This document shows, piece by piece, positions 1-8,409 of a stretch of DNA of 64,000 bases (position 1 is the first letter of the stretch; the number at the start of each line of letters is the position of its first letter). The stretch is from Gordonia liuliyuniae. Its GTDB lineage: Bacteria; Actinomycetota; Actinomycetes; Mycobacteriales; Mycobacteriaceae. Location of the stretch: positions 434,001 through 498,000 of the forward strand of contig NZ_JAKKOT010000005.1 in assembly GCF_021739025.1 (NCBI RefSeq), given 5' to 3'. The translations under genes and the position numbers were made by a program. The notes beneath the pieces are model-generated. The model did no database searches. It had not been told where the DNA came from and worked only from the letters and a program-made list of their open reading frames with translations.

Positions 1-88
1 TCTCGGCTTCTATCCGCGGTTGATTCTGGACTTCGTGAATCCGACCGTCGACATCAGTGTCTCGACCGTGCACGGAGGTGACCGATGA
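1..88 (+). CDS. nuoM: NADH-quinone oxidoreductase subunit M, C-terminal end only
   Basis: The reading frame entering the window from the left encodes 28 residues (LGFYPRLILDFVNPTVDISV and so on) ending at a TGA at 86-88. The GFYP...LDFVNP pattern is typical of the last transmembrane helix and tail of actinobacterial NuoM, a proton-pumping antiporter-like subunit of respiratory complex I. The stop overlaps the start of nuoN as ATGA, the usual nuoM-nuoN arrangement in nuo operons. Too little is visible to judge the rest of the protein. Confidence 0.8.
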   Translation, partial: LGFYPRLILDFVNPTVDISVSTVHGGDR

Positions 89-1755
89 TTGCGACCGTCG
101 ACGTCGTCGCGCTCGAAGCGCCGAGCATCGACTATTACCGGCTCTCGCCGATGCTCATCGTGTTCGGTGTCGCCGTGGTCAGCGTCCTGGTGGAGGCGTT
201 CGTGTCGTCGCGCGTCCGCTACCGGACGCAACTGTCGCTCACGTGCGTGGGACTCGTCGCGGCAATGGTCGCGCTCGGTTTCGTCGCCGCCACCGCGTCC
301 GGTGATTCGGCTGCCGCCCGCTCGTTGATGAGCGGAGCGGTCCTCGTCGACGGGCCGGGACTGTTCGTGCAGGCGGTAGTGCTCGTCGTGGCGCTCGGCG
401 CGGTCGCGTTCATGGGCGAGCGACGACTCGACCGGGTGTGGGCATCCGTCGAGGTCCGTACCGCCGCGGGCGAGCGGATCGCGGTCGGCGGCGGGCCGGA
501 CGAGGTCGCCGACGTCGAGGACGCCGATCTGGCGGCGGACGCGTTCACGCCGTCGGGCGCGACGGTGCCCGGTTCGGCCGACGAGCTCGCCGCGGGCCGC
601 GCCGGCTTCTTGACGACCGAGGTGTATCCGCTGACGTTGTTCGCGGTCGGCGGCATGATGCTGTTCGGGTCGTGCGGAGATCTGCTGACCATGTTCATCG
701 CGCTGGAGGTGCTGTCGCTGCCGCTGTACGTGTTGTGCGGGTTGGCGCGGCGCCGCCGATTGTTGTCGCAGGAGGCGTCGCTCAAATACTTCCTGTTGGG
801 TGCCTTCTCATCGGCGATCTTCCTGTTCGGCACGGCGTTCGCGTACGGCGCGAGCGGCTCCCTCTCGCTGCGCGACATCGGCGCCACTCTGTTCGCCGCC
901 GACGAGCGGACGTTCGGCGTCATCGCGTTGTGTCTGATCGCCGTCGGTCTGCTGTTCAAAGTCGGCGCGGTCCCATTCGGTTCGTGGGTGCCCGATGTCT
1001 ACCAGGGGGCTCCGACGCCGGTCACGTCGTTGATGGCGTCGGCGACGAAGGCCGCGGCGTTCGGCGCGCTCCTCCGGGTTCTGCATGTCGGTTTCCCGGA
1101 TCTCGCGGATGTGGCGCGTCCGGCGTTGTGGACGGTGACGATCGCGACCATGGTGATCGCGACGGTGATGGCGGTGACGCAGAACGACGTGAAACGGATG
1201 CTCGCCTATTCGTCGGTGAGCCATGTGGGTTTCGCGCTGGTCGGCGCGATCACGATCACCTCGGACGCGGTCGGCGCGACGTTGTTCTACGTCGCCGTGT
1301 ACGCGGTGTCGGCGTTCGGTGGATTCGCCCTGCTCTCAGTGGTGCGGGACGCGGCGGGCCGCGAGGAGTCCGACTTGGCGGCGTGGGCCGGGCTCGGCAG
1401 ACGGCATCCGCTGGTGGGCGCGATGATGTCACTGTTGCTGCTGTCGTTCGCAGGTATCCCGTTGACGGGCGGTTTCATCGCCAAGTTCGCGGTGTTCTCC
1501 GCGGCAGGCGACGCGGGGTCGTGGCCGCTGGTGATCGTCGGAGTCCTGTGCAGTGCGATCGCCGCCTACTTCTACGTTCGCGTGATCGTCACAATGTTCT
1601 TCGCCGACCCGCCCGCCGACGCGCCGACGGTGATCACTCCGAGCCCGTTGACGACCGTCCCGATCGCGATCAGCGCTGGCCTGACGCTCCTGTTGGGCAT
1701 CTTCCCCCAATGGCTCCTCGACCTCACCACCGACTCCACCCACTTCCTCGGCTGA
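85..1755 (+). CDS. nuoN: NADH-quinone oxidoreductase subunit N
   Basis: This is a 556-residue polytopic membrane protein of the antiporter-like NuoN family, one of the proton-translocating subunits of complex I. The ATG at 85 overlaps the nuoM stop and has a GGAGGTG ribosome site just upstream. The conserved core is visible: a lysine in SLKYFLLGAFSS, then KVGAVPFGSWVPDVYQGAP and the segment around VKRMLAYSSVSHVGF. A hydrophilic stretch at about residues 115-175, rich in Asp, Glu and Ala, sits between early helices and makes the protein longer than the E. coli subunit. As the last nuo gene it is followed by a gene on the opposite strand. Confidence 0.95.
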   Translation: MIATVDVVALEAPSIDYYRLSPMLIVFGVAVVSVLVEAFVSSRVRYRTQLSLTCVGLVAAMVALGFVAATASGDSAAARSLMSGAVLVDGPGLFVQAVVLVVALGAVAFMGERRLDRVWASVEVRTAAGERIAVGGGPDEVADVEDADLAADAFTPSGATVPGSADELAAGRAGFLTTEVYPLTLFAVGGMMLFGSCGDLLTMFIALEVLSLPLYVLCGLARRRRLLSQEASLKYFLLGAFSSAIFLFGTAFAYGASGSLSLRDIGATLFAADERTFGVIALCLIAVGLLFKVGAVPFGSWVPDVYQGAPTPVTSLMASATKAAAFGALLRVLHVGFPDLADVARPALWTVTIATMVIATVMAVTQNDVKRMLAYSSVSHVGFALVGAITITSDAVGATLFYVAVYAVSAFGGFALLSVVRDAAGREESDLAAWAGLGRRHPLVGAMMSLLLLSFAGIPLTGGFIAKFAVFSAAGDAGSWPLVIVGVLCSAIAAYFYVRVIVTMFFADPPADAPTVITPSPLTTVPIAISAGLTLLLGIFPQWLLDLTTDSTHFLG

Positions 1756-1845
1756 ACCGCCCTTACCGCAGCCTCAACTCCGTCGTCGCACCCTCACCTA
1801 CCTTCCCGCAACCTCGACCTGTCTCAGCAGCCTGCGCTCAGGTTG

Positions 1846-3213
1846 CTACGACGGATTGACGTTGCGACGAGATAGTTGGGGTTGCGTCAGTTCGCCGACG
1901 GTGGCACGCGAGAGGCCCTTGTGGTCGTAGTACCAATTGACGCCGAGCCCGAGGACCACGCCGACGGCGAGGCCAATGACGGTCATGACCAGCCCGTGGG
2001 TGAGGCCTGCGCTGCCGCGGGCGTCGAAGTAGAGGATCGCGCGGATCGCTTCGTACACCTGGTGCAGCGGCTCGAACGACGCCAGCCAGGCGAAGAAGCC
2101 GGGCGCCGCCTGGATGGGCGTCGTCGCTCCTGCGGACGGCAGGCCGAGGAAGATGAACACGAACATGTTGATCAGGAGGCCGATGGTGCCGAACGCCGAG
2201 ATCACCGCCATTGCCGTGATGCCGACGGCCGACGCCGCGAGTGCGCTGTAGGCCCACAGTGCCCAACCGTGATCGATCGGCATGTCGAGGGCCGCGGCTA
2301 TTCCGATGTACACACCGGAGACGACGAGGCTCGCGGCGACCATGATCGCCCATTTGATGAGCAGAACCGACGTTCTGGTGAGGTCGAGCGATTTCCGCAC
2401 GATGACGCGGGGGCCGATTTCTGACGCGATGTACCCGAGGCTCGAGTCGACGAGCGAGTTGATGAGCATCGCGCCGGTGAATCCCGCGAGGAGGACGAGG
2501 AGCGCGAAGTAGAAGGCCGACAACCCCATCCCGGTGCCTGCCGGCAGCGGGTCGAACGTCGTCGACACGATGTCCACCGGTGATGCGAGAACGGTTGCGG
2601 CAGCACCGCTGACTTCCGGCCGCGGAGTCATCGCAGCCGTCTGTTCGGCGACGGCCGCCGTCAGCTGGTCGCCGATCTGCCTGTTCATCTCGGCGAGCGC
2701 TTCCTTGCTCAGCGCGGTGACGAGCGAGCTACCCAATGTGCCCGACCTCGGGTTCGTGTACACGATGACCTGGGGCCGCTCGACCGGCGTCGGTGTCATC
2801 GCTCCTTCTGCGAGCGCCATCGTCTTCGCGCTGAAGTCGGCGGGCACACGAATGGTTCCGTACACGTCGCCGTCGCGCATCTTCTCCTGCGCGTCCGCCC
2901 AACTGAGGTTCTCCAACGAGACTTTGTCGCGGTCGACTTTCTGCTCGACGGTGGTTTGCATCGTGTCGCCGAGGTTCTGCTCGCCCGTCGGACCGGCCGC
3001 ACCCTGATCTTCGTTGACCACGGCGATCGGAAACGAACTCAGATTCTTGACGGGATCGAGGATGCTGCTCAGGTACAGCCCCGCCATCGCACCCATCGCG
3101 ATCACCACAGCGATCACCGGCGCGAGCCACAGTTTCCAGGACTTCAGCGCGGCACGTCGTTCGTCGTGCTCGGTGGGTTCGGCGGATGCTGCCTGATCGG
3201 CGTCGTCAGTCAT
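1846..3213 (-). CDS. YhgE/Pip-like ABC-2-type membrane protein
   Basis: This 455-residue protein has a short charged N-terminus, one hydrophobic helix at about residues 30-52, a large extracytoplasmic region (about 55-215) with the FPIAVVNEDQGA pattern typical of YhgE/Pip and DUF3533 proteins, and about five helices in the C-terminal half. That layout matches ABC-2-type permease relatives, some of which act in phage reception or export; the substrate cannot be told. No ATPase gene is adjacent. It is convergent with nuoN, and the upstream gene on the same strand is separated by a strong hairpin, so it is probably transcribed alone. Confidence 0.75.
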   Translation of the reverse strand: MTDDADQAASAEPTEHDERRAALKSWKLWLAPVIAVVIAMGAMAGLYLSSILDPVKNLSSFPIAVVNEDQGAAGPTGEQNLGDTMQTTVEQKVDRDKVSLENLSWADAQEKMRDGDVYGTIRVPADFSAKTMALAEGAMTPTPVERPQVIVYTNPRSGTLGSSLVTALSKEALAEMNRQIGDQLTAAVAEQTAAMTPRPEVSGAAATVLASPVDIVSTTFDPLPAGTGMGLSAFYFALLVLLAGFTGAMLINSLVDSSLGYIASEIGPRVIVRKSLDLTRTSVLLIKWAIMVAASLVVSGVYIGIAAALDMPIDHGWALWAYSALAASAVGITAMAVISAFGTIGLLINMFVFIFLGLPSAGATTPIQAAPGFFAWLASFEPLHQVYEAIRAILYFDARGSAGLTHGLVMTVIGLAVGVVLGLGVNWYYDHKGLSRATVGELTQPQLSRRNVNPS

Positions 3214-3250
3214 GGTCAGAATCGTAGTTGGGGTGGGCCGATGTTTGCCT

Positions 3251-3293
3251 GAAGGTGCGCCGCTCGAGCCGACGGCTCGGGCGGCGCACCTTC
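3251..3293. terminator. Long GC-rich hairpin terminator
   Basis: Positions 3251-3271 and 3273-3293 form an almost perfect 21-bp inverted repeat (GAAGGTGCGCCG at the outer arm) with only one G-T type mismatch and a minimal loop. It lies right after the true stop of the frameshifted gene at 3302-4226 (minus strand) and before the start of the 1846-3213 gene. There is no T-run, as is common for actinobacterial terminators. Confidence 0.8.
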
Positions 3294-3301
3294 ACGTCTG
3301 C

Positions 3302-4226
3302 CTACGGGATCGCGACGAATGCCTCGTCTCCGAGCGGTCCGAGTTCGATGCGAAGCAGACCGGCGGCATTCTTCGGAATCTCGATGTCGACGTTTCCGGT
3401 CGCGGTGCCTCCGTTGTAGAGCTCTCCGTCGAGAGCCGGTTCGGGTGTGACCGCCGACGAATCGTACGGCTTGTAGGTGGGTCCCGTCGGCGGCGACGAA
3501 CGCCACGGAGACGAAGTCCGCGTAACTGGACTCGTCGCCGGTGTAGGTCACGGTCAGGTTGACCAGAGCGTATGCGTTCCCAGGTTTCGGCTCGTCGTTG
3601 AACTCATTAGCGGCCATGACCTGATCGGTCGCATCTGCGGTGAAGCCGTTGACGACGACTTTCCACTCGTCCCCGGTCAGCGTTGCGCCGATCTTCGCCG
3701 GGTTGTCGCGCGTGCCGACACCGTCGGACTGGGACTGTCCCTCCTCGACGACGGTAGCCGTGTCCGGCGTGAACGCGTCGTCGATCGCGTCGCTGACGAC
3801 GGTCAGGAACACCACGGCGGCGACGATCGTGCCGATCGCCGAGATGATGATGGCCGAAATCGACGTCTTCTTCGGCTGTCCCGCCTGAAACAGTCCGACG
3901 ATGCCGAGGATGAAGGCGATCGGCAAGAGCACCCAGCCGACGATCAGGGCTCCGGGGATACACCCGAATACGAATCCGATGATCGCAAAGATCAGTGCGA
4001 CGAGGCCGACTGTGTTCCGCCGCTTCGGTGTCGGTGGCATCGGCGGCTGGGCATATCCCTGAGGTGAGACGTATCCCTGAGGTGAGACATAGCCCTGCGG
4101 TGAGACATAGCCCTGCGGCGAAGCATAACTCTGCGGCGGGTAATGATCCTGCGGCGGCGAAGGACGTTCGGCGTCGTGGTACTGGTCGAAGGACGGGTCC
4201 GGGGAGGAGAGGTCGGGGTTGGTCAT
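3302..4226 (-). CDS. DUF4190/DUF4352-like membrane protein, frameshifted near the C-terminus
   Basis: The product starts with a Pro/Tyr/Gln-rich cytoplasmic tail containing SPQGYV repeats (about residues 30-60). Two or three hydrophobic segments follow (about 72-145) in a DUF4190-like pattern, then an extracellular domain resembling DUF4352. The frame open in the sequence runs past 3302 into the next gene's leader with basic low-complexity residues, so a +1 shift is needed. Removing one G from the GGG at 3479-3481 restores a sensible tail (TYKPYDSSAV to LGDEAFVAIP) ending at a TAG at 3302-3304, directly before the hairpin. The shift may be a real mutation or a sequencing error. Function is unknown. 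Confidence 0.65.
4053..4124 (-). repeat. 18-bp tandem repeat encoding SPQGYV units
   Basis: Four consecutive 18-bp units, with a fifth degenerate one, encode repeated Ser-Pro-Gln-Gly-Tyr-Val/Ala hexapeptides in the N-terminal tail of the protein at 3302-4226. The units stay in frame, so copy-number changes would only lengthen or shorten the disordered tail. Confidence 0.85.
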
Positions 4227-4364
4227 CGCAACACTTTCGATTGCTGGAAGGCACCGATGATCATCGGGCTAATCGGAAACTAACGCGCAGGTACGACATT
4301 TCCGCCCCGAGAACCACTCATCGCCCCGCCGTGTCAGCCGAACGAATGACCAGGTGAAACAGGG

Positions 4365-4643
4365 CTAGTCGATCGTCATCTCCCCCGCGATCGCCGAGAT
4401 CTCCCGCGCCAGCGCACGGTCCTTATCGGTGACGGTGTCCTCGGCGTCATGCGTGATGAGAGTCAGCCCAACCTTGGGATACCGAAAGTCGATGTCCGGG
4501 TGGTGGTTGGCGGCTTCCGCCGCGGCGACGACGCGGGTCACGAAGTCAAGGCCCCGCACCATCGAGCCGGTTGCGAAGGTGGCGACGAGTCCATCGGAGG
4601 TCTCACGCCACCGCTGATCGGTTGCAGATCCTGAAGTGTCCAT
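4365..4643 (-). CDS. 4a-hydroxytetrahydrobiopterin dehydratase (pterin-4a-carbinolamine dehydratase)
   Basis: This small protein (92 residues from the chosen ATG) carries the family signature EAANHHPDIDF with the two adjacent histidines of the active site, followed by the VGLTLITHDAE strand. Enzymes of this family dehydrate 4a-hydroxytetrahydropterins formed by aromatic amino acid hydroxylases; some have other roles. No hydroxylase gene is nearby. An upstream ATG at 4677-4679 would add 12 residues (MLLIPLQWQGRS) that look unlike the family, so the ATG at 4641-4643 (MDTSGSATDQRW) is preferred. It is divergent from the photolyase gene. Confidence 0.85.
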   Translation of the reverse strand: MDTSGSATDQRWRETSDGLVATFATGSMVRGLDFVTRVVAAAEAANHHPDIDFRYPKVGLTLITHDAEDTVTDKDRALAREISAIAGEMTID

Positions 4644-4831
4644 ACTTCGACCCTGCCACTGTAAGGGTATGAGCAACACCCCTTGACCGGGACGGTCTCG
4701 ATGACCGATTCATCGCGTGGGGGCTCACCGCGACTACCGTTGCGGATACGATCGGCCGACGCATCGGATGTCGGAATCGGTCGTGCGACGAACAGGAGCT
4801 GCAGATCGATCATCAGACGAGTCCCGCCATC

Positions 4832-6154
4832 GTGTGGTTCCGCCGCGACCTGCGCGTCCACGATCTGCCGACGCTGTCGGCTGCGGCCGCTGACGCCGAG
4901 AGCGCGGCAGCAGTGTTCGTGTTCGACAGCCGCGTCGCGCGTCCCGGCCCCCGCACCGACTTCTTCCTCGCGTGCCTGGCCGAGCACGATCGTGCGCTTG
5001 AGAACCGGCTGATCGTCCTCGACGGCGACCCGGCCGTCGTGCTGCCGGAACTCGTCAATCGGCTCGGCGCGGGGTCTGTGCACGTCTCGGCCGACTACTC
5101 GCCGTACGGTGTCCGTCGTGACGAGCGTGTCGAACGGGCACTCGGCGACACCCCGTTGGTGCGGACCGGTTCGCCGTACGCCGTCGCACCCGGGCGCATC
5201 CGCAAGGCCGACGGCGGCGAGTACCGCGTCTTCGGCCCCTATCAGCGGGCGTGGCACGACCACGGGTGGCGTTCCCCCGCATCGACGGACGCCTCGACCG
5301 TGGCCTGGATCGACCCGGCGGACGTCGGCGAACGAAACCCGCTGCCCCCACCGGCCGCGGACCCGAAGACGGCTCCCGGAGAAGACGCCGCCCTGCGGCG
5401 CTGGACGCAGTTCCGAGATGCGCTCGACGGTTATGCGGGCGATCGCGATCGACCGGATCTGGACCGCACCAGCAGACTGTCCGCGTATCTGAAGGTCGGG
5501 TGCCTGCATCCGAGGACGTTGCTGCACGACTTGCGTGACAGGTCGGACACCGACGCGTCGAAGTTTCGCAGCGAACTGTGCTGGCGGGAGTTCTACGCCG
5601 ACGTCCTGCACCACCGGCCTGACACGGCCTATGAGAATTTCGACGAGCGGTTCGCGCGCCTGCCCTACGATTCCGGACCGGAGGCGGACGCCGCGTTCCG
5701 CGCCTGGCGCGACGGCCGTACCGGCTACCCGATCGTCGACGCCGGGATGCGCCAGCTCGCTGCCGAGGGCTGGATGCACAATCGGGTTCGCATGATCGTC
5801 GCGTCGTTCCTCACCAAGGACCTCCACGTACCGTGGCAGTGGGGCGCCCGCCACTTCATGGACCTGCTCATCGACGGCGATCTCGCGTCCAATCAGCACG
5901 GATGGCAGTGGGTGGCCGGTTCGGGTACCGACGCCGCACCGTATTTCCGGGTGTTCAACCCGACCGTGCAGGGCGAAAGGTTCGATCCGGACGGCGACTA
6001 CATCCGCCGCTGGGTCCCCGAACTGCGGTCAGTCCCCGGACGCGAAGTCCATCGCCTGCGACACGACCGCCCAAACGACTACCCCGCGCAGATCGTCGAC
6101 CACGCGGCCGAGCGCCTCGATGCGCTCGACCGCTGGTCGCAGATCAAGAATTGA
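4832..6154 (+). CDS. phrB: Deoxyribodipyrimidine photolyase
   Basis: The product (about 440 residues) is a class I cyclobutane pyrimidine dimer photolyase that uses FAD and blue light to split UV dimers. The N-terminal antenna domain begins with WFRRDLRVHD. The FAD-binding domain (about 220-430) contains GYPIVDAGMRQL, MHNRVRMIVASFLTKDL and SNQHGWQW followed by YFRVFNP. Relatives begin with a few residues before the WFRRDLR strand; here GTG at 4832 is the only conventional start close enough, so the true start could be an unusual codon slightly upstream. The 3' end overlaps the convergent lipocalin gene by 11 bases. Confidence 0.92.
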   Translation: MWFRRDLRVHDLPTLSAAAADAESAAAVFVFDSRVARPGPRTDFFLACLAEHDRALENRLIVLDGDPAVVLPELVNRLGAGSVHVSADYSPYGVRRDERVERALGDTPLVRTGSPYAVAPGRIRKADGGEYRVFGPYQRAWHDHGWRSPASTDASTVAWIDPADVGERNPLPPPAADPKTAPGEDAALRRWTQFRDALDGYAGDRDRPDLDRTSRLSAYLKVGCLHPRTLLHDLRDRSDTDASKFRSELCWREFYADVLHHRPDTAYENFDERFARLPYDSGPEADAAFRAWRDGRTGYPIVDAGMRQLAAEGWMHNRVRMIVASFLTKDLHVPWQWGARHFMDLLIDGDLASNQHGWQWVAGSGTDAAPYFRVFNPTVQGERFDPDGDYIRRWVPELRSVPGREVHRLRHDRPNDYPAQIVDHAAERLDALDRWSQIKN

Positions 6155-6731
6155 CGGTGCACAACGGGCGGATGTCACGGAATCCGCCGGTCACCGGAGA
6201 CGTCAGCATGAGGCACGAGTTGTAGCCCTGGCGTTCGACGACCGTCCGGATCTGCTTCCACGTCGAGCTATCCACCGACCCCTTCCGCGACAGGACGAAT
6301 CCGGAGACGCGGCTCGGATCGCCGACGAACGCCCACGAATAGTCGTCCGCGATGTGCGCGACCAGGTAGTTGCTCGGTCCGTCGACTCGGTTCTGTCCCG
6401 GAACGCTCGGGAACGACACGTGCAGAGATGCGGGTCCGTTGACCCTCGCGCGCCCCAGAATCGACCGCTTCTGGCCGGTCACCGTGGTGCAGGAGTTCTG
6501 CACGCGAACAGTGCGACTGTCGATGAGCGAATACTTCGCGGTGGTGTCCCGTACGCAGTCGATGTTGTAAGGCGCAGGATTGGCGGCCAACTGGTGCCAC
6601 GTGCCCAGATAGCGCTCGAGGTCGACGCGCGGCACGGGACGCAGCGGTGCGGCGTCGGCGGGAGCGGCGACGGGCAGGACTGCGGCGAACGACGCTGCGG
6701 CGACCGCGGCAACGATGAGACGACGGAACAT
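6144..6731 (-). CDS. Secreted Blc-like lipocalin
   Basis: The 195-residue precursor starts with a clear signal peptide (FRRLIVAAVAAASFAAVLPV, cut near APADAAP). The lipocalin GxW motif follows as YLGTWHQLA, and bacterial Blc-type elements (YSWAFVGDPSR, GFVLSRKG) lie near residues 140-165. Lipocalins of this type bind lipids or other hydrophobic ligands in the envelope. ATG at 6729-6731 is preferred over the one nine codons upstream because a GGAGAG site lies directly before it. It is divergent from the peptidase E gene and overlaps the end of the photolyase gene. Confidence 0.85.
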   Translation of the reverse strand: MFRRLIVAAVAAASFAAVLPVAAPADAAPLRPVPRVDLERYLGTWHQLAANPAPYNIDCVRDTTAKYSLIDSRTVRVQNSCTTVTGQKRSILGRARVNGPASLHVSFPSVPGQNRVDGPSNYLVAHIADDYSWAFVGDPSRVSGFVLSRKGSVDSSTWKQIRTVVERQGYNSCLMLTSPVTGGFRDIRPLCTVNS

Positions 6732-6829
6732 GAGAATCTCTCCAATCACAGACGACACGTACGAGGGTGATTCGGAGCGACTCGGAGATCGGATGGGTGA
6801 CGACCCCCGAGACGTGTAACTTCGCTCCC

Positions 6830-7393
6830 GTGCGTCTACTTCTCCTGTCCCTCGGTGACGGGGCGCTCGTGCGCTTCGTCACCGCCGCGACCGGGCGGCC
6901 CCCGCGCGAGGTGACGATCGGCCACGTGATTGGGGCCGGTCGAGAACTGCTGGTCGACAGAGGCTTCCGGGTAATCGACTTCGCGGCGTCGCCGGACGAC
7001 GTCGACGCGGTGTACGTCGGCGGCGGCAATACGTTCACCCTCTGGCACGAGCTCACCGAATCGGGTACGGCCGCACTACTCGACGAACGGGTCCGCGACG
7101 GTCTCCCCTACATCGGACTCAGCGCGGGCTCGGTGATCGCAGGCCCCGACATCGAACCCGCAGGCCTGCTCGACGACCCCGCCGACGCGCCCGGTCTGTC
7201 GAGCACGGCGGGCTTCGGTTGGATCCCGCAGGTTCCGGTGCCGCACGCTGGCGGGATGCTGCCCGCGTATCCGCCCGCCGCGATCGAGCGGACTTTCACC
7301 GAGTTCGGCAGCCGTTTCCGTCTGCTCGCGCTCGACGACGATCAAGCACTGCTCGTCGACGACCACGGAACGCGGGTCGTTCCGAGCCCGTGA
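6830..7393 (+). CDS. Peptidase E-like (family S51) serine hydrolase
   Basis: This protein of about 187 residues has the S51 landmarks: VRLLLLSLG at the N-terminus, the glycine-rich turn YVGGGNTFTLWHEL near residue 65, and the nucleophile elbow GLSAGSVIAGP with the catalytic serine near residue 108. A histidine in VPHAGGMLPAYP may complete the site. Family members cleave Asp-X dipeptides or act as cyanophycinase-like enzymes. A GTG 21 codons upstream is also in frame, but the family normally begins with the strand encoded from the GTG at 6830. The gene is divergent from the lipocalin and ends before a large inverted repeat. Confidence 0.75.
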   Translation: MRLLLLSLGDGALVRFVTAATGRPPREVTIGHVIGAGRELLVDRGFRVIDFAASPDDVDAVYVGGGNTFTLWHELTESGTAALLDERVRDGLPYIGLSAGSVIAGPDIEPAGLLDDPADAPGLSSTAGFGWIPQVPVPHAGGMLPAYPPAAIERTFTEFGSRFRLLALDDDQALLVDDHGTRVVPSP

Positions 7394-7400
7394 CGTCATA

Positions 7401-7456
7401 TTCCCCGCTCAGGCCCGGCATCGCCTCACCGGTCGATGGTGACGCTGAGCGGGGAA
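7401..7456. terminator. 12-bp inverted repeat between convergent genes
   Basis: TTCCCCGCTCAG at 7401-7412 is matched perfectly by CTGAGCGGGGAA at 7445-7456 across a 32-base spacer. It sits between the convergent ends of the peptidase E-like gene and the acetyltransferase gene, the expected place for a bidirectional terminator. Confidence 0.6.
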
Positions 7457-7463
7457 CTCGAGG

Positions 7464-7970
7464 TCAGACTCCGTCCCAATCCCTCGCGAAGATCACCATC
7501 CGCACGACATCCCGGTACCTGCCGCCTGCGTAGAACTCCTCCCGCAGCGTCGCCTCGGTCTCGAAACCGACCTTGCCGTACACATGAATCGCACCGGCGT
7601 TCTCGACGTCGACGAGCAGATACACCTTGTGCAGGTTCAACGTCCCGAATGCGTAGTCCACCACGAGACGCGTCCCAACCTGCGCGTATCCGCGACCCTG
7701 ATTGCCGGGCGCGACGATGATCTGGAATTCGCACGTCCGATGCAACGGCGAGATGTCGACGAGTTCGACGATCCCGACGTCCGCGCCGTCATCGCTGATG
7801 ACGAAGCGGCGTGCGGTGACGTCGCCGCGACGACGCTCGAACTGGGTCTGCACGTCCGCCCGAGTGAGATATGGCTCGATGAACCAGTAGCGGGCGGCCG
7901 TCGGGTCGCTGAACAGCGAATGCAGAAATTCGGTGTCCGACGCTTCTTGCGCGCGCAGCGTGACCGTCAT
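7464..7970 (-). CDS. GNAT-family N-acetyltransferase
   Basis: The 168-residue product shows a complete GNAT fold. It begins VTLRAQEASDTEFLHSLF, has the acetyl-CoA pyrophosphate-binding loop APGNQGRGYAQVGTRL near residues 90-105, and the motif B pattern NLHKVYLLVDVENAGAIHVY typical of RimJ/SpeG-like enzymes. The substrate is unknown. ATG at 7968-7970 is chosen because the longer open frame adds residues unlike the family. It is the last gene of a three-gene minus-strand unit (flavin oxidoreductase, hypothetical, acetyltransferase), 19 bases after its neighbour. Confidence 0.82.
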   Translation of the reverse strand: MTVTLRAQEASDTEFLHSLFSDPTAARYWFIEPYLTRADVQTQFERRRGDVTARRFVISDDGADVGIVELVDISPLHRTCEFQIIVAPGNQGRGYAQVGTRLVVDYAFGTLNLHKVYLLVDVENAGAIHVYGKVGFETEATLREEFYAGGRYRDVVRMVIFARDWDGV

Positions 7971-7989
7971 GATCTCAGGATACCGAGCA

Positions 7990-8397
7990 TCATCCGGTGG
8001 CGGGACGCTCACGGACCGAGCCGATCGGCCGCCCGTCCGGGCCGCGCTCCGACGTGCGGATCACCCGAGCGAACTCGGGCACGACACGTGCACACGAGCG
8101 GTCGACGCTCCACGTCGCACTTCGCGCACTGTCGGTCGCCGACAGCTCATAGGTGCCGACGAGGCACGGCCGCGGTCCGCGCGTCTGACGAATGGTGTCT
8201 GCCATGTGGCCCACCGTCAGCATCGCGAACCAGGCGTCCTCGCCGATCATGCTGCCGCCGGGTGATCGTGCCAACGACACGGCCGCCTTCATCGGATCGG
8301 ACGCGACGAGCTGCGTCGAGACCGGATCGAGTGTGAACTCCACGACGTGGGACGTACGTGTCTTGGCGCCGGCCGCGGGAGCGAGAGTACGCGACAT
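7990..8397 (-). CDS. Hypothetical protein in an LLM oxidoreductase-GNAT operon
   Basis: I do not recognise this 135-residue protein. It has no signal peptide or membrane segment; its middle (about residues 45-75) is moderately hydrophobic and the C-terminus is Arg/Pro-rich. Third codon positions are strongly GC-rich like its neighbours, supporting real coding. It lies 12 bases downstream of the LLM flavin oxidoreductase stop and 19 bases upstream of the acetyltransferase start, so all three are probably co-transcribed. Confidence 0.6.
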   Translation of the reverse strand: MSRTLAPAAGAKTRTSHVVEFTLDPVSTQLVASDPMKAAVSLARSPGGSMIGEDAWFAMLTVGHMADTIRQTRGPRPCLVGTYELSATDSARSATWSVDRSCARVVPEFARVIRTSERGPDGRPIGSVRERPATG

Positions 8398-8409
8398 TTC
8401 CCGCGAAGC

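Noticed and set aside
1756..1845. Terminator between nuoN and the YhgE-like gene
   Set aside because: Only a 5-bp AACCT/AGGTT pair around a long loop is present, too weak to call.
4538..5899. Long minus-strand frame over the photolyase
   Set aside because: The photolyase on the plus strand has clear FAD-site motifs; the opposite frame is compositional noise.
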